From: Streptomyces caniscabiei
GTDB taxonomy: Bacteria; Actinomycetota; Actinomycetes; Streptomycetales; Streptomycetaceae
Length of the DNA stretch: 64,000 nucleotides
Assembly (NCBI RefSeq): GCF_014930365.1
Contig: NZ_JABXWI010000008.1
Location: forward strand, 416,202 to 480,201
Direction: 5' to 3'
This document shows positions 57,178 through 64,000 of the stretch, piece after piece. The notes beneath the pieces were generated by a model. That model was not told the DNA's origin. It ran no database searches and was given only the letters and a program-made list of their open reading frames with translations. Each line of letters opens with the position of its first letter. Within the stretch, counting starts at the first letter, position 1. Made by a program: the position numbers and the translations under genes.

Positions 57178-59412
57178 TCAGACGGGGCTGATGGTCCACT
57201 GGAGGTTGGTGCTGTTGCCCCAGTCCCACTGCCTGGTCGCGGAGCCCTCGGAGACGTTGCCGCCGCTGTCCAGGAGCTTGCCCGTGGTGCGGTTGACGAT
57301 GTTGTACTGGCCGCCGCCGCGGTGGGTGATCTTCCACTGCTGGTTGGTGTGGCCGTTCCAGTCCAGCTGTTTGCAGGCGGCGCCGTTGCCGGTGGCGCCC
57401 CAGCTGTCGGCGACCATGCCGTTGGCGCGGTTGACCAGCTTGTAGTAGCCGCCTCCGACGCCGACGGCCTGCCACTGCAGGTTGGCGTGGCTGAACCACG
57501 TCCACTGCTTGAGGTCGGATCCGTCGGCGACGTCGCCGCCGCTGTCGAGGACCAGGCCGCTGGTGAGGTTGGTGATCCTGAGGTAGGTGGACGGGTTGAA
57601 CCGCACCTTCAGCGAGACGATCCTGTCGTTCTGGCCGGTGACCCGCAGATCGGCGTTGTCCGCCGTGAAGGTCCACTGGGTGCCGGTGAAGTCGTCGCCG
57701 GAGTAGCCGATGATCTGCTGCCCCGGAGCGATCTTCAGCGAGGAGATGCTCTGCGCGGGGATGCCGTGCAGACCGAGCTGTTCGGAGGTGTAGTCGCCCA
57801 GGCCGAGCGCGGTGGAGGTGCCGGCGTAGCCGACGTCGGTGAAGACGAGGGCGCCGTCGACGGGCCGCAGGACGGGGATCCGGCCGGAGAAGGTCAGCTT
57901 CACCACGTACATGGGGGCGGAGAACGGTGCCGAGGAGGGCAGGGTGACCTTCAGCCCGGAGGAGTCCTGGGTGCGGCCGGGCACGTCGATGTAGGTGCCG
58001 GCCGTGTTGTCGAGCAGTTGGACCGAGGTCAGCGAACCGAGGTCGATACGGCTGGAGCCGAGCGTCCTGATGGTCAACGAGCTGCCGGGCCAGCCGAGGA
58101 CCGTGGCGTACAGCTTGGTGTTCGCCTTGTTCCGGGTGAAGCGGATGTCCTGGGCGGTGCCGATGTTCGGGTTCATGAACGTGCCCCCGCCCATCTTCGT
58201 CGGCCCTTCGCCGTAGGCGGTCCAGGCCCGGGTCGAGTACACCGACTCGCCGAAGCGCTTCAGGTAGTCACCCATCCCCAGCAGGATGTCGCGCTGCCCC
58301 TGGGGGATGGTGCCGTCGGCCTTCGGGGCGATGTTGAGCAGGACGGTGCCGTTCTTGCTGACCCGGTCGATCATCGCGTGCAGCAGCAGTTGGGCCGAGT
58401 AGTAACCGATGCCCTCCGTGTAGCACCAACTGGTGCTGGAGACACTGTCGTCGGTGAGCCAGTAGGGGGAGGTCAGGTCGGCCGGACCGCCGCGTTCGTA
58501 GTCGAAGACCTCACCGTGACTGTTGTAGCCGTCCTTGTAGGTGGCGACGACCTCTCTGTTCCAGGAGTTGGCCTGGTTGTAGTAGTAGGACAGGAAGTTC
58601 AGCAGCTGGGTCTCGTCGACCTTGTCCAGATGGACGTCCTGGTAGATGATGTCGGGCTCGGCCAGGTCGACGATCTCCTTGAGTTTGTCGTACCAGAGCT
58701 GGTCCTCCTGGGCCTTGCCCAGCTGCCCGTAGAGCTTCTTCAGGCTCATGTCCGACTGTGCCGGTGCGGCCTGGAAGTAGCCGAGGTAGTTGTACGCGTG
58801 GTGCATCGACACCAGCAGCTTCAGGTTCTTGGCGCGTATCGCGCCGGTGATGAGCCGCAGCAGGTTGAGCTTCGGGCCCTTGTCGACCGAGTTCCACTCG
58901 TTGACCTGGCTGTCCCACATCGAGTAGCCGTCGTGGTGCTCGGCCACCGACCCGGCGAACCTGGCACCGGCGTCCACGAACAGCTGCGCCCACTCGTCGG
59001 GGTCGAACTCGCCGCCCGCCGACTTCAGCTTGGGCGCGAACTGGACGAAGTTCCCGGCCTTGTCCTTCGCTCCGTCGATGAAGTTGTGGTACGGCCACAC
59101 CGACGGATCGCCGTACGTGGCGATGTGGTGGTTCTTGACCTTGTTGCCGCTCATGTACATGTGGCGCGGGTACCACTCGCTGTCGTACGCGGGAACGCTG
59201 AAGACGCCCCAGTGGAAGTAGATGCCGAACTTGGCGTCCTGGAACCACTCGGGCGCCGCCGGGTGCTGGTTGACCGAGTCCCAGGTGGGTGTGTAGGTGG
59301 CCGGTCCGGCGGCCAGGGCGGGGCTCGCCCCGAAGAGACCGCCGGCGACCGCGGCCGCCGCGAGGGCTGTGGAACCTGCCAGGAACTGTCGTCTGTTGAT
59401 CGCTCTCGACAT
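57178..59412 (-). CDS. Tat-exported GH29 alpha-L-fucosidase with C-terminal ricin-B module
   Basis: The protein has 744 residues. A twin-arginine signal Arg-Arg-Gln-Phe-Leu lies at residues 8-12, with an Ala-rich h-region. The GH29 catalytic domain (about 45-400) has Trp-Phe-Gln-Asp-Ala-Lys-Phe-Gly-Ile-Tyr-Phe-His-Trp-Gly, Glu-His-His-Asp-Gly-Tyr near 145, and an Ile-Ile-Tyr-Gln-Asp segment near 255, where the nucleophile Asp is expected. A beta-sandwich and a linker follow. Residues about 605-744 are a lectin trefoil with Asn-Leu-Gln-Trp and Asn-Gln-Gln-Trp repeats. It releases L-fucose outside the cell. ATG 59412 has a GGAGG site. Confidence 0.9.
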   Translation of the reverse strand: MSRAINRRQFLAGSTALAAAAVAGGLFGASPALAAGPATYTPTWDSVNQHPAAPEWFQDAKFGIYFHWGVFSVPAYDSEWYPRHMYMSGNKVKNHHIATYGDPSVWPYHNFIDGAKDKAGNFVQFAPKLKSAGGEFDPDEWAQLFVDAGARFAGSVAEHHDGYSMWDSQVNEWNSVDKGPKLNLLRLITGAIRAKNLKLLVSMHHAYNYLGYFQAAPAQSDMSLKKLYGQLGKAQEDQLWYDKLKEIVDLAEPDIIYQDVHLDKVDETQLLNFLSYYYNQANSWNREVVATYKDGYNSHGEVFDYERGGPADLTSPYWLTDDSVSSTSWCYTEGIGYYSAQLLLHAMIDRVSKNGTVLLNIAPKADGTIPQGQRDILLGMGDYLKRFGESVYSTRAWTAYGEGPTKMGGGTFMNPNIGTAQDIRFTRNKANTKLYATVLGWPGSSLTIRTLGSSRIDLGSLTSVQLLDNTAGTYIDVPGRTQDSSGLKVTLPSSAPFSAPMYVVKLTFSGRIPVLRPVDGALVFTDVGYAGTSTALGLGDYTSEQLGLHGIPAQSISSLKIAPGQQIIGYSGDDFTGTQWTFTADNADLRVTGQNDRIVSLKVRFNPSTYLRITNLTSGLVLDSGGDVADGSDLKQWTWFSHANLQWQAVGVGGGYYKLVNRANGMVADSWGATGNGAACKQLDWNGHTNQQWKITHRGGGQYNIVNRTTGKLLDSGGNVSEGSATRQWDWGNSTNLQWTISPV

Positions 59413-59444
59413 GGAGAGACCTCCAAGGCAACTGAAGTGCGCGG

Positions 59445-59508
59445 GCATGGCGGGGCTGGGGCATGGCGGGGCTGACGCATGGCGAGGCTGGGGCCTGGCG
59501 GAGCTGTG
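59445..59508. repeat. four 16-bp imperfect tandem repeats upstream of the fucosidase gene
   Basis: Four successive 16-base units of the form GCATGGCGGGGCTGGG (59445-59460, 59461-59476, 59477-59492, 59493-59508), the last most diverged. They lie in the 180-base gap between the permease stop and the GH29 start, in the expected leader or promoter of the GH29 gene. Confidence 0.75.
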
Positions 59509-59592
59509 GCAGAGCAGGGCCGTGCGGCCCGATGGTGTACGGGCGGGGGCGCGTCGTCACGCCACGCGGTCGGACTTCACTTCTCCGTGCGC

Positions 59593-60519
59593 CTACTCCT
59601 GCTGCTCGCCGGAGGCGAAGCGGGAGATGATCAGGGCGACGATGATGATCGCGCCGTTGAGGAACTGGTTCCACAGCGGCGGCACCCCCGCCAACGTCAT
59701 GACGTTCACGACGAGTTGGAGCGTCAGGGAACCGTAGTGGCCGCTGTAGAGGATGCCGGCGAACGCGGCCAGCACACTGCCGAGGACGAGGACGATCCAG
59801 ACGACGCGATCGACGCGTATGCCGGCGGTGCGGGCGGCCTCGGTGTTGCCGCCGATCGCGTACAGCGCCCGGCCGTGCCGCAGCCACGCCAGCGCGCTGC
59901 CGCCGAGGGCGAAGAGGACCGCGCAGATCCAGATGGCGGCCGGTATCCCCAGCCATGCGGCCTTGCCGAGGTAGGTGAAGGCCGAGGGCAGTTCCACGAT
60001 GGACTGGCCCTCGGAGAGGGCGACCTGGAGGCCGCGCAGCATGGTCAGCATGCCGAGGGTGACGATGAACCCGTTGAGGCGCAGCTTCAGGATCAGGAAC
60101 CCGTTGACGGCGCCGATCACCGCGCCGACCGCCAGGCAGAACGGGACGGCCATCCACTCGGCGAACAGGCCGAGCCCGTTGAACCGTCCCCCGCTGGTGG
60201 GCAGGACCAGCCAGACGGCGATGACCGGTGCCACGCCGATCGTGGACTCCAGGGACAGATCCATCCGTCCGGCGACGAGGATCAGCGCCGTCGCGAGGAC
60301 GAGCAGGCTCAGCTCGGTGGACTGCTGGGCCACGCCGATGAGGTTGTCGGCGGTCAGGAAGGCCGGCGAGACGATGAACCCGATCAGGCCGAGCACGAGG
60401 ATGGCCGGGATCAGCGACAGGTCACGGAAGCGGCCGAGATCGAGCCCGCCGCGGGCCTTCGCCGCCGGTGCCTCCGCCGTGGTCACTGCGGTGCCGGTGA
60501 CTTCTGTGGTGGCGGACAT
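59593..60519 (-). CDS. sugar ABC transporter permease (RbsC-like), with an apparent internal deletion
   Basis: The protein has 308 residues of the branched-chain/ribose-type permease family. It has Gly-Arg-Met-Asp-Leu-Ser-Leu-Glu-Ser near 85, Gly-Phe-Ile-Val-Thr-Leu-Gly-Met-Leu near 150 and Tyr-Ala-Ile-Gly-Gly-Asn-Thr-Glu-Ala-Ala near 220. After Gly-Ser-Leu-Thr near residue 262 the conserved Glu-Leu-X-Ala-Ile-Ala-Ala-Val-Val-X-Gly-Gly-Thr-Ser...Gly-Gly loop is missing, about 39 residues compared with E. coli RbsC. The frame is kept and the last helices follow. It starts with GGAGGG upstream, 2 bases after the ATPase stop. It may be impaired or an unusual variant. Confidence 0.82.
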   Translation of the reverse strand: MSATTEVTGTAVTTAEAPAAKARGGLDLGRFRDLSLIPAILVLGLIGFIVSPAFLTADNLIGVAQQSTELSLLVLATALILVAGRMDLSLESTIGVAPVIAVWLVLPTSGGRFNGLGLFAEWMAVPFCLAVGAVIGAVNGFLILKLRLNGFIVTLGMLTMLRGLQVALSEGQSIVELPSAFTYLGKAAWLGIPAAIWICAVLFALGGSALAWLRHGRALYAIGGNTEAARTAGIRVDRVVWIVLVLGSVLAAFAGILYSGHYGSLTLQLVVNVMTLAGVPPLWNQFLNGAIIIVALIISRFASGEQQE

Positions 60520-60521
60520 GG

Positions 60522-62147
60522 CTACCCTCCGTGCGGTGCGGTCGGTGCGGTCGGTGCGGTCAGTGCGATCGGTTCGGTCGGTTCGGTGGGGGGTGCCGGC
60601 GACGGCTGCGACACGCCTTCCATGGCGGCGACCACGTCACGGTCGCTCCAGCCCCGGGCGAACTCGGCCACCGCGCGTCCGTGGAACAGGACGAGGACGC
60701 GATCGCACACCCGGAGGTCGTCCAGCTCGTCGGAGACGATCAGCGCGGCCTTCCCGCCGTCGGCGACCTGTCGGATCGTGCCGAGCAGGAACTCCTTGGA
60801 CCTGACGTCGACACCGTTCGTGGGCCGGATCGCGACCAGTACCCGGGGGTCCGTGGCCAGGGCCCGGGCGATGACCACCTTCTGCTGATTGCCACCGGAC
60901 AGGGCGGAGACCGCTGTGCCGGCTCCAGGGGTCTTGATGTCGAGCTTGCGGATCATGCGTCCGGCGAAGGACCGCGTACGGGCGGGCAGCACGGTGCCGT
61001 ACGGGCCGAGCTGGTCGGCGACGGTGAGCGTCGCGTTCTCCGCGACGCTGCGGTTGTTCACCAGGCCCTGGAGGTGCCGGTCCTCCGGCACGAAACCGAC
61101 GCCCGCGGCGAGCGCGGCGGGAATGTCGCCGGCGCGCAGGGGGCGCCCGGCGATCTCGACCGTGCCGCTCGCCGGGCGGTGCAGACCGGCCAGAGCCTCG
61201 CCGACCCTGACGTTGCCGCTGGCGGTGGCGCCGGCCAGCCCGACGACCTCGCCCGAGCGGACCGAGAAGGAGAGGTTCTCGACGCTGCCCGGCAGGGTGA
61301 GCGCGTCCACGGACAGCAACACTTCGCGCGGGCCGGGCCCAAGGGGCCGGTCCGGCCCGGTGACTGCCGTTGCCGTGCGGGTGGTCTCGCCGGTCATGGC
61401 CTCGACCAGTGCCTGGTGGCCGAGTTCGGCGACGGGCGCGGTCAGGATGTGGGTCGCGTCGCGGTAGACGGTGACGGTGGTGCAGAGGTCGTACACCTCT
61501 TGCAGATGGTGCGAGATGAAGAGGAAGGCGACACCCTTGCTCCGCAGGTCACGCAGCTTGCCGAAGAGTCTGCCGATGCCGCGGGCGTCGAGTTTGGCGG
61601 TGGGTTCGTCGAGGATGATGAAGCGTGCGCCGAACGACAGGGCGCGGGCGATCTCGACGAACTGCCGCTGCTCGACGGTGAGGTCCCGCGCTCGTGCGTC
61701 GGCCTTGACGTCGACGCCGTACCCGGCGAGCAACTCCTCGGCACGGGCGCGTAGTTGCTTCCAGCGGATGGGCCGCAGCGCGCCGTCGCTCTGCCGGTTC
61801 AGGAAGAGGTTCTCGGCGACGGTGAGTTCACCGATGATGGTGGACTTCTGGTAGACGCACGCGACGCGCGAACGCCACGCGTCGGTGTCACCGGGCGAGG
61901 GAGCCGCTCGGCCGGAGAACCTGAGCGTTCCGGTGTCGGGCTGCTGGAGTCCGGTCAGGACCGAGACGAGAGTGGACTTGCCGGCGCCGTTGCGTCCTAC
62001 CAGGGCGTGCGACTCGCCCGCGGCGATGGTGATGCGGGCGTCGCGCAACGCCACGGTCGCGCCGAACCGCTTGGATACACCGGTGGCCTCGGCCACGGGG
62101 GCCGTGCCTCCGGCGCCGTCCGCCGGGGCGGTCGCGGTGTCCGCCAT
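60522..62147 (-). CDS. sugar ABC transporter ATP-binding protein (RbsA-like, two NBDs)
   Basis: The protein has 541 residues. NBD1 (about 20-250) has Walker A Gly-Arg-Asn-Gly-Ala-Gly-Lys-Ser-Thr, signature Leu-Thr-Val-Glu-Gln-Arg-Gln and Walker B Ile-Ile-Leu-Asp-Glu-Pro. NBD2 (about 265-515) lacks a Walker A lysine, keeps Leu-Ser-Gly-Gly-Asn-Gln-Gln-Lys, and has Ile-Arg-Pro-Thr in place of Asp-Glu-Pro-Thr, so only one ATP site is probably catalytic. The tail is a Pro-Thr-Ala/Glu repeat from a 9-bp DNA repeat. It forms the importer with the flanking permease and binding protein; L-fucose is the likely cargo from context. Confidence 0.88.
   Translation of the reverse strand: MADTATAPADGAGGTAPVAEATGVSKRFGATVALRDARITIAAGESHALVGRNGAGKSTLVSVLTGLQQPDTGTLRFSGRAAPSPGDTDAWRSRVACVYQKSTIIGELTVAENLFLNRQSDGALRPIRWKQLRARAEELLAGYGVDVKADARARDLTVEQRQFVEIARALSFGARFIILDEPTAKLDARGIGRLFGKLRDLRSKGVAFLFISHHLQEVYDLCTTVTVYRDATHILTAPVAELGHQALVEAMTGETTRTATAVTGPDRPLGPGPREVLLSVDALTLPGSVENLSFSVRSGEVVGLAGATASGNVRVGEALAGLHRPASGTVEIAGRPLRAGDIPAALAAGVGFVPEDRHLQGLVNNRSVAENATLTVADQLGPYGTVLPARTRSFAGRMIRKLDIKTPGAGTAVSALSGGNQQKVVIARALATDPRVLVAIRPTNGVDVRSKEFLLGTIRQVADGGKAALIVSDELDDLRVCDRVLVLFHGRAVAEFARGWSDRDVVAAMEGVSQPSPAPPTEPTEPIALTAPTAPTAPHGG
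60535..60588. repeat. six 9-bp tandem units coding the C-terminal tail of the ATPase
   Basis: Units of the form GGTGCGGTC (three exact, three variant) lie in the last codons of the ABC ATPase gene and give a Thr/Ala/Glu-Pro repeat tail. The period keeps the frame, so copy number can change without breaking the gene. Confidence 0.75.
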
Positions 62148-62238
62148 GGTGAGTACCGTCCTTCGTTGCGGAGAGGGAACGAGCCCGCGACGGGGGAGGG
62201 AGCCATCCCCGTCCGTCGGGTGCCTTGCGCTCGGGCGG

Positions 62239-63297
62239 TCACTTTCCGACGTTGTTGCCCCAGAGGGTCTTGTCGTCCACGTTGTCCTTGGTGATCAGCG
62301 GTGCCGGGAGCTGGTCCTCCAGCCCGCCCGGGATCTCGATGATCGTGGAGTCGTGATCGGTGGGCCCCGGCTTGAATGTCGTGCCCTGGGCGGCAGCCTG
62401 CGCGTAACGGAGGGCGTACTTGGCGTACAGGTCGGCGGGCTGGGAGACGGTGGCGTCGATCTCGCCCTTGCGGATCGCCTCGAACTCCTGCGGGATCCCG
62501 TCGTTGGAGACGATCGAGATGTGCCCCTTCTGACCGGCCGGCTTCAGCAGGCCCTTCTGTTCGAGGAGGGCCAGCGTCGGTTGCAGGAATGCGCCGCCGG
62601 CCTGCATGTAGATGCCGCCCAGGTCGGGGTGCTGGGCGAGCAGGCTCTGGAGCTTGGCGGAGGCCACGTCGCCCTTCCAGTCGGTGGGCAGCTCGAAGAC
62701 CTTGATGTCGGGGAACTTGGTCTTCATGCACTCGGCGAACGCCTCGGAGCGGTCCCGCCCGTTGATCGAGTCCAGCGCGCCCTGCAGTTCGGCGACCTTG
62801 CCCTTGCCGCCGAGCTGCTTGCCGAGGAACTCGCACGCCTTGGTGCCGTAGGCGCGGTTGTCGGCGCGCACGACCATGTAGACGTCGCCCTTGTCGGGGC
62901 GGGTGTCGACGCTGACCACGGGGATCTTCTTCGAGGCCAGGGTTTCGAGGGTGGAGGCGATGGCGCCGGTGTCCTGGGGCGCCATCACCACCGCCTTGGC
63001 GCCGGTGTTCTGGAACACCTGCACATTGGCGACCAGCTTGGTGATGTCGTTCTGCGAGTTGCTGATCGGCAGCGCGTTGATGTCCTCGGCCTTGATGTCC
63101 TTCTTCAGGTACTCCGCGTAGGAGTTCCAGAAATCGGTGTCCGACCTGGGCAGGTCGACGCCGATGGCGGGCTTGTCACCGCCGCCAGCCGACGTTGAAG
63201 CCCCGCTCTCCCTGTTGCAGGCGGTGGCGAGGGCCAGCACCGCGAGCACAGCGGCGGTCGTGGCGGTGGCGGTGGAGCGGGTGCGAGGGAGCTGCAT
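62239..63297 (-). CDS. sugar ABC transporter substrate-binding lipoprotein
   Basis: The protein has 352 residues. A lipoprotein signal ends at Cys27 (Leu-Ala-Thr-Ala-Cys). The periplasmic-binding fold type I (RbsB-like) has Ile-Gly-Val-Asp-Leu-Pro, Asn-Thr-Gly-Ala-Lys-Ala-Val-Val-Met-Ala-Pro, Val-Ser-Val-Asp-Thr-Arg-Pro and Ile-Val-Ser-Asn-Asp-Gly. It is first in the operon SBP-ATPase-permease and should be the most abundant product. Context suggests L-fucose or a fucosyl oligosaccharide as ligand. A GAGGGAG ribosome site precedes ATG 63297. Confidence 0.88.
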   Translation of the reverse strand: MQLPRTRSTATATTAAVLAVLALATACNRESGASTSAGGGDKPAIGVDLPRSDTDFWNSYAEYLKKDIKAEDINALPISNSQNDITKLVANVQVFQNTGAKAVVMAPQDTGAIASTLETLASKKIPVVSVDTRPDKGDVYMVVRADNRAYGTKACEFLGKQLGGKGKVAELQGALDSINGRDRSEAFAECMKTKFPDIKVFELPTDWKGDVASAKLQSLLAQHPDLGGIYMQAGGAFLQPTLALLEQKGLLKPAGQKGHISIVSNDGIPQEFEAIRKGEIDATVSQPADLYAKYALRYAQAAAQGTTFKPGPTDHDSTIIEIPGGLEDQLPAPLITKDNVDDKTLWGNNVGK

Positions 63298-63862
63298 GGC
63301 CTGGATCTCTCTACTTGGCCTGAGCGCGAGCCGAGGGGAGGAGCAGGGGAGGGGATGAGAGAGCTGAGGCATCGAGACGCCGTGAATTGCTCCTATGTCT
63401 CCCGAGCGGTGAGGACGTTACGGCGGCGTTGCCGAGGATGACAAGGGTCCTTTAGTACTGATTCACGCGATGTGGGGCCGAGGGGCCGACTCGCGTACGG
63501 CCGAGCGGCCCGACGGGGACGCCAGAACGGCGACCTGACCTGCACTTTTTAGTGGATCAACAGGCGAGGTGTGCTGATCAGGGACCGTCCTCACAATTTG
63601 GCAACGCGCCTAACAAAAGGTGCTGGAGGCATCCGGGTGGCTGAGTGCGAGGGAGGTCCGCGCGACCTTCGCAGCCAGTGGCGCGATCCTCGCTATGGGT
63701 GATTGTCGGCTGGGAGGGGTGGCGAGGTGGTCGAATACATCCCATCTCTGGATTGCCAGTCGCCCTCTGGGTGCTTACAGTCGGCCTCTGCGTCAGTCAT
63801 CCGATGTATAGGGATCGCTGACGGCATTCGTTCCCGCTCGCCCCTGCACAGGAGTTGCCGTC
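63298..63862. promoter_or_regulatory. divergent control region of the fucose locus
   Basis: No gene is supported in these 565 bases. On the fuconate-dehydratase side, ATACATCCCATC (63735-63746) and CATCCGATGTAT (63798-63809) are inverted partners (ATACATC/GATGTAT) spaced about 63 bases apart. The second overlaps a TATAGG -10-like sequence, suggesting a repressor that loops or binds twice. On the transporter side, AGTACT within 63451-63470 and the dyad CACT-TTTT-AGTG (63543-63554) are AT-rich candidates for promoter or operator. No start point can be fixed by eye. Confidence 0.45.
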
Positions 63863-64000
63863 ATGTCGTCCGCCGCACGCTCGTCGCCCCGCATCACGGC
63901 TCGTATCACGGCGTTGGATGTTCTGGACGTCCGTTTCCCGACGTCCGAGCATCTGGACGGCTCGGACGCGATGAACCCCGAGCCGGACTACTCCGCCGCC
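63863..64000 (+). CDS. L-fuconate dehydratase, N-terminal part (continues beyond window)
   Basis: 46 residues are visible. After a short Ser/Ala-rich start, the sequence Ile-Thr-Ala-Leu-Asp-Val-Leu-Asp-Val-Arg-Phe-Pro-Thr-Ser, Leu-Asp-Gly-Ser-Asp-Ala-Met-Asn and Pro-Asp-Tyr-Ser-Ala-Ala is the diagnostic N-terminus of L-fuconate dehydratases of the enolase superfamily. The enzyme removes water from L-fuconate in the non-phosphorylative L-fucose pathway. The ATG is 8 bases after AGGAG. It marks the neighbouring glycosidases and transporter as an L-fucose locus. Confidence 0.85.
   Translation, partial: MSSAARSSPRITARITALDVLDVRFPTSEHLDGSDAMNPEPDYSAA

Noticed and set aside
63298..63862. A small regulator gene in the fucose intergenic region (an open frame near 63,620-63,811)
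   Set aside because: Short, no domain, no ribosome site, and it overlaps the operator-like words; treated as non-coding.

Overview
The window is very GC-rich, with dense genes, GTG starts and ATGA/GTGA stop-start overlaps. It also carries actinomycete hallmarks: a MerR regulator fused to a mycothiol-dependent isomerase-like domain, leaderless promoters, a Tat-exported fucosidase and a Zn-dependent macrodomain. I read it as a Streptomyces (or very close) chromosome. No rRNA, tRNA, CRISPR array or transposase gene was seen.

Layout. (1) 0-6.4 kb: end of a phosphotransferase-like gene, a MerR fusion regulator with a textbook MerR promoter, a secreted M1 metallopeptidase, a DUF485 protein plus sodium:solute symporter pair, and an XRE-cupin regulator. 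(2) 6.5-22.2 kb: a 3-phenylpropionate/cinnamate catabolic locus. An IclR regulator faces a Rieske dioxygenase system (HcaE, HcaC, HcaD, HcaF), dihydrodiol dehydrogenase (HcaB) and the whole meta-cleavage route (MhpB, MhpC, MhpD, MhpF, MhpE), with an acyl-CoA ligase, a GNAT-like protein, a medium-chain dehydrogenase and an MHS-type transporter. A 205-bp MITE-like palindrome sits inside it. (3) 22.4-39.6 kb: a co-directional run of 11 genes that looks like a biosynthetic cluster. It makes p-aminobenzoate (class II DAHP synthase, fused PabAB, PabC-like lyase). It has an acid-to-aldehyde pair like EhpF/EhpG, a large stand-alone ANL ligase, an azoreductase, a DsbA-like protein and a complete nitrate-to-nitrite module (NarK, NasC, two flavoprotein partners) with no nitrite reductase. 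A convergent GMC oxidoreductase/MocR regulator operon follows (39.6-42.8 kb). (4) 43-55 kb: housekeeping and accessory genes: a kinase, SMI1-like and DUF1963 proteins, a two-component system, an L,D-transpeptidase-like protein, an MBL hydrolase/HxlR pair, a Zn-macrodomain, a SnoaL protein, an NmrA-like reductase and an AraC regulator. Decayed genes include an HxlR remnant and two aldehyde dehydrogenase fragments joined head to head. (5) 55.2-64 kb: an L-fucose glycan utilisation locus: secreted GH30 and GH29 enzymes with lectin-like modules, a sugar ABC transporter, and the divergent start of L-fuconate dehydratase.

The most interesting part is region 3. p-Aminobenzoate supply, dedicated nitrite generation, an ANL enzyme of the broad class that includes diazotases, and an azoreductase in one gene run suggest a metabolite with an N-N bond (diazo, azo or hydrazine). 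Its nitrite would come from nitrate rather than from the aspartate-nitrosuccinate route. This is inference from gene content and has not been demonstrated.
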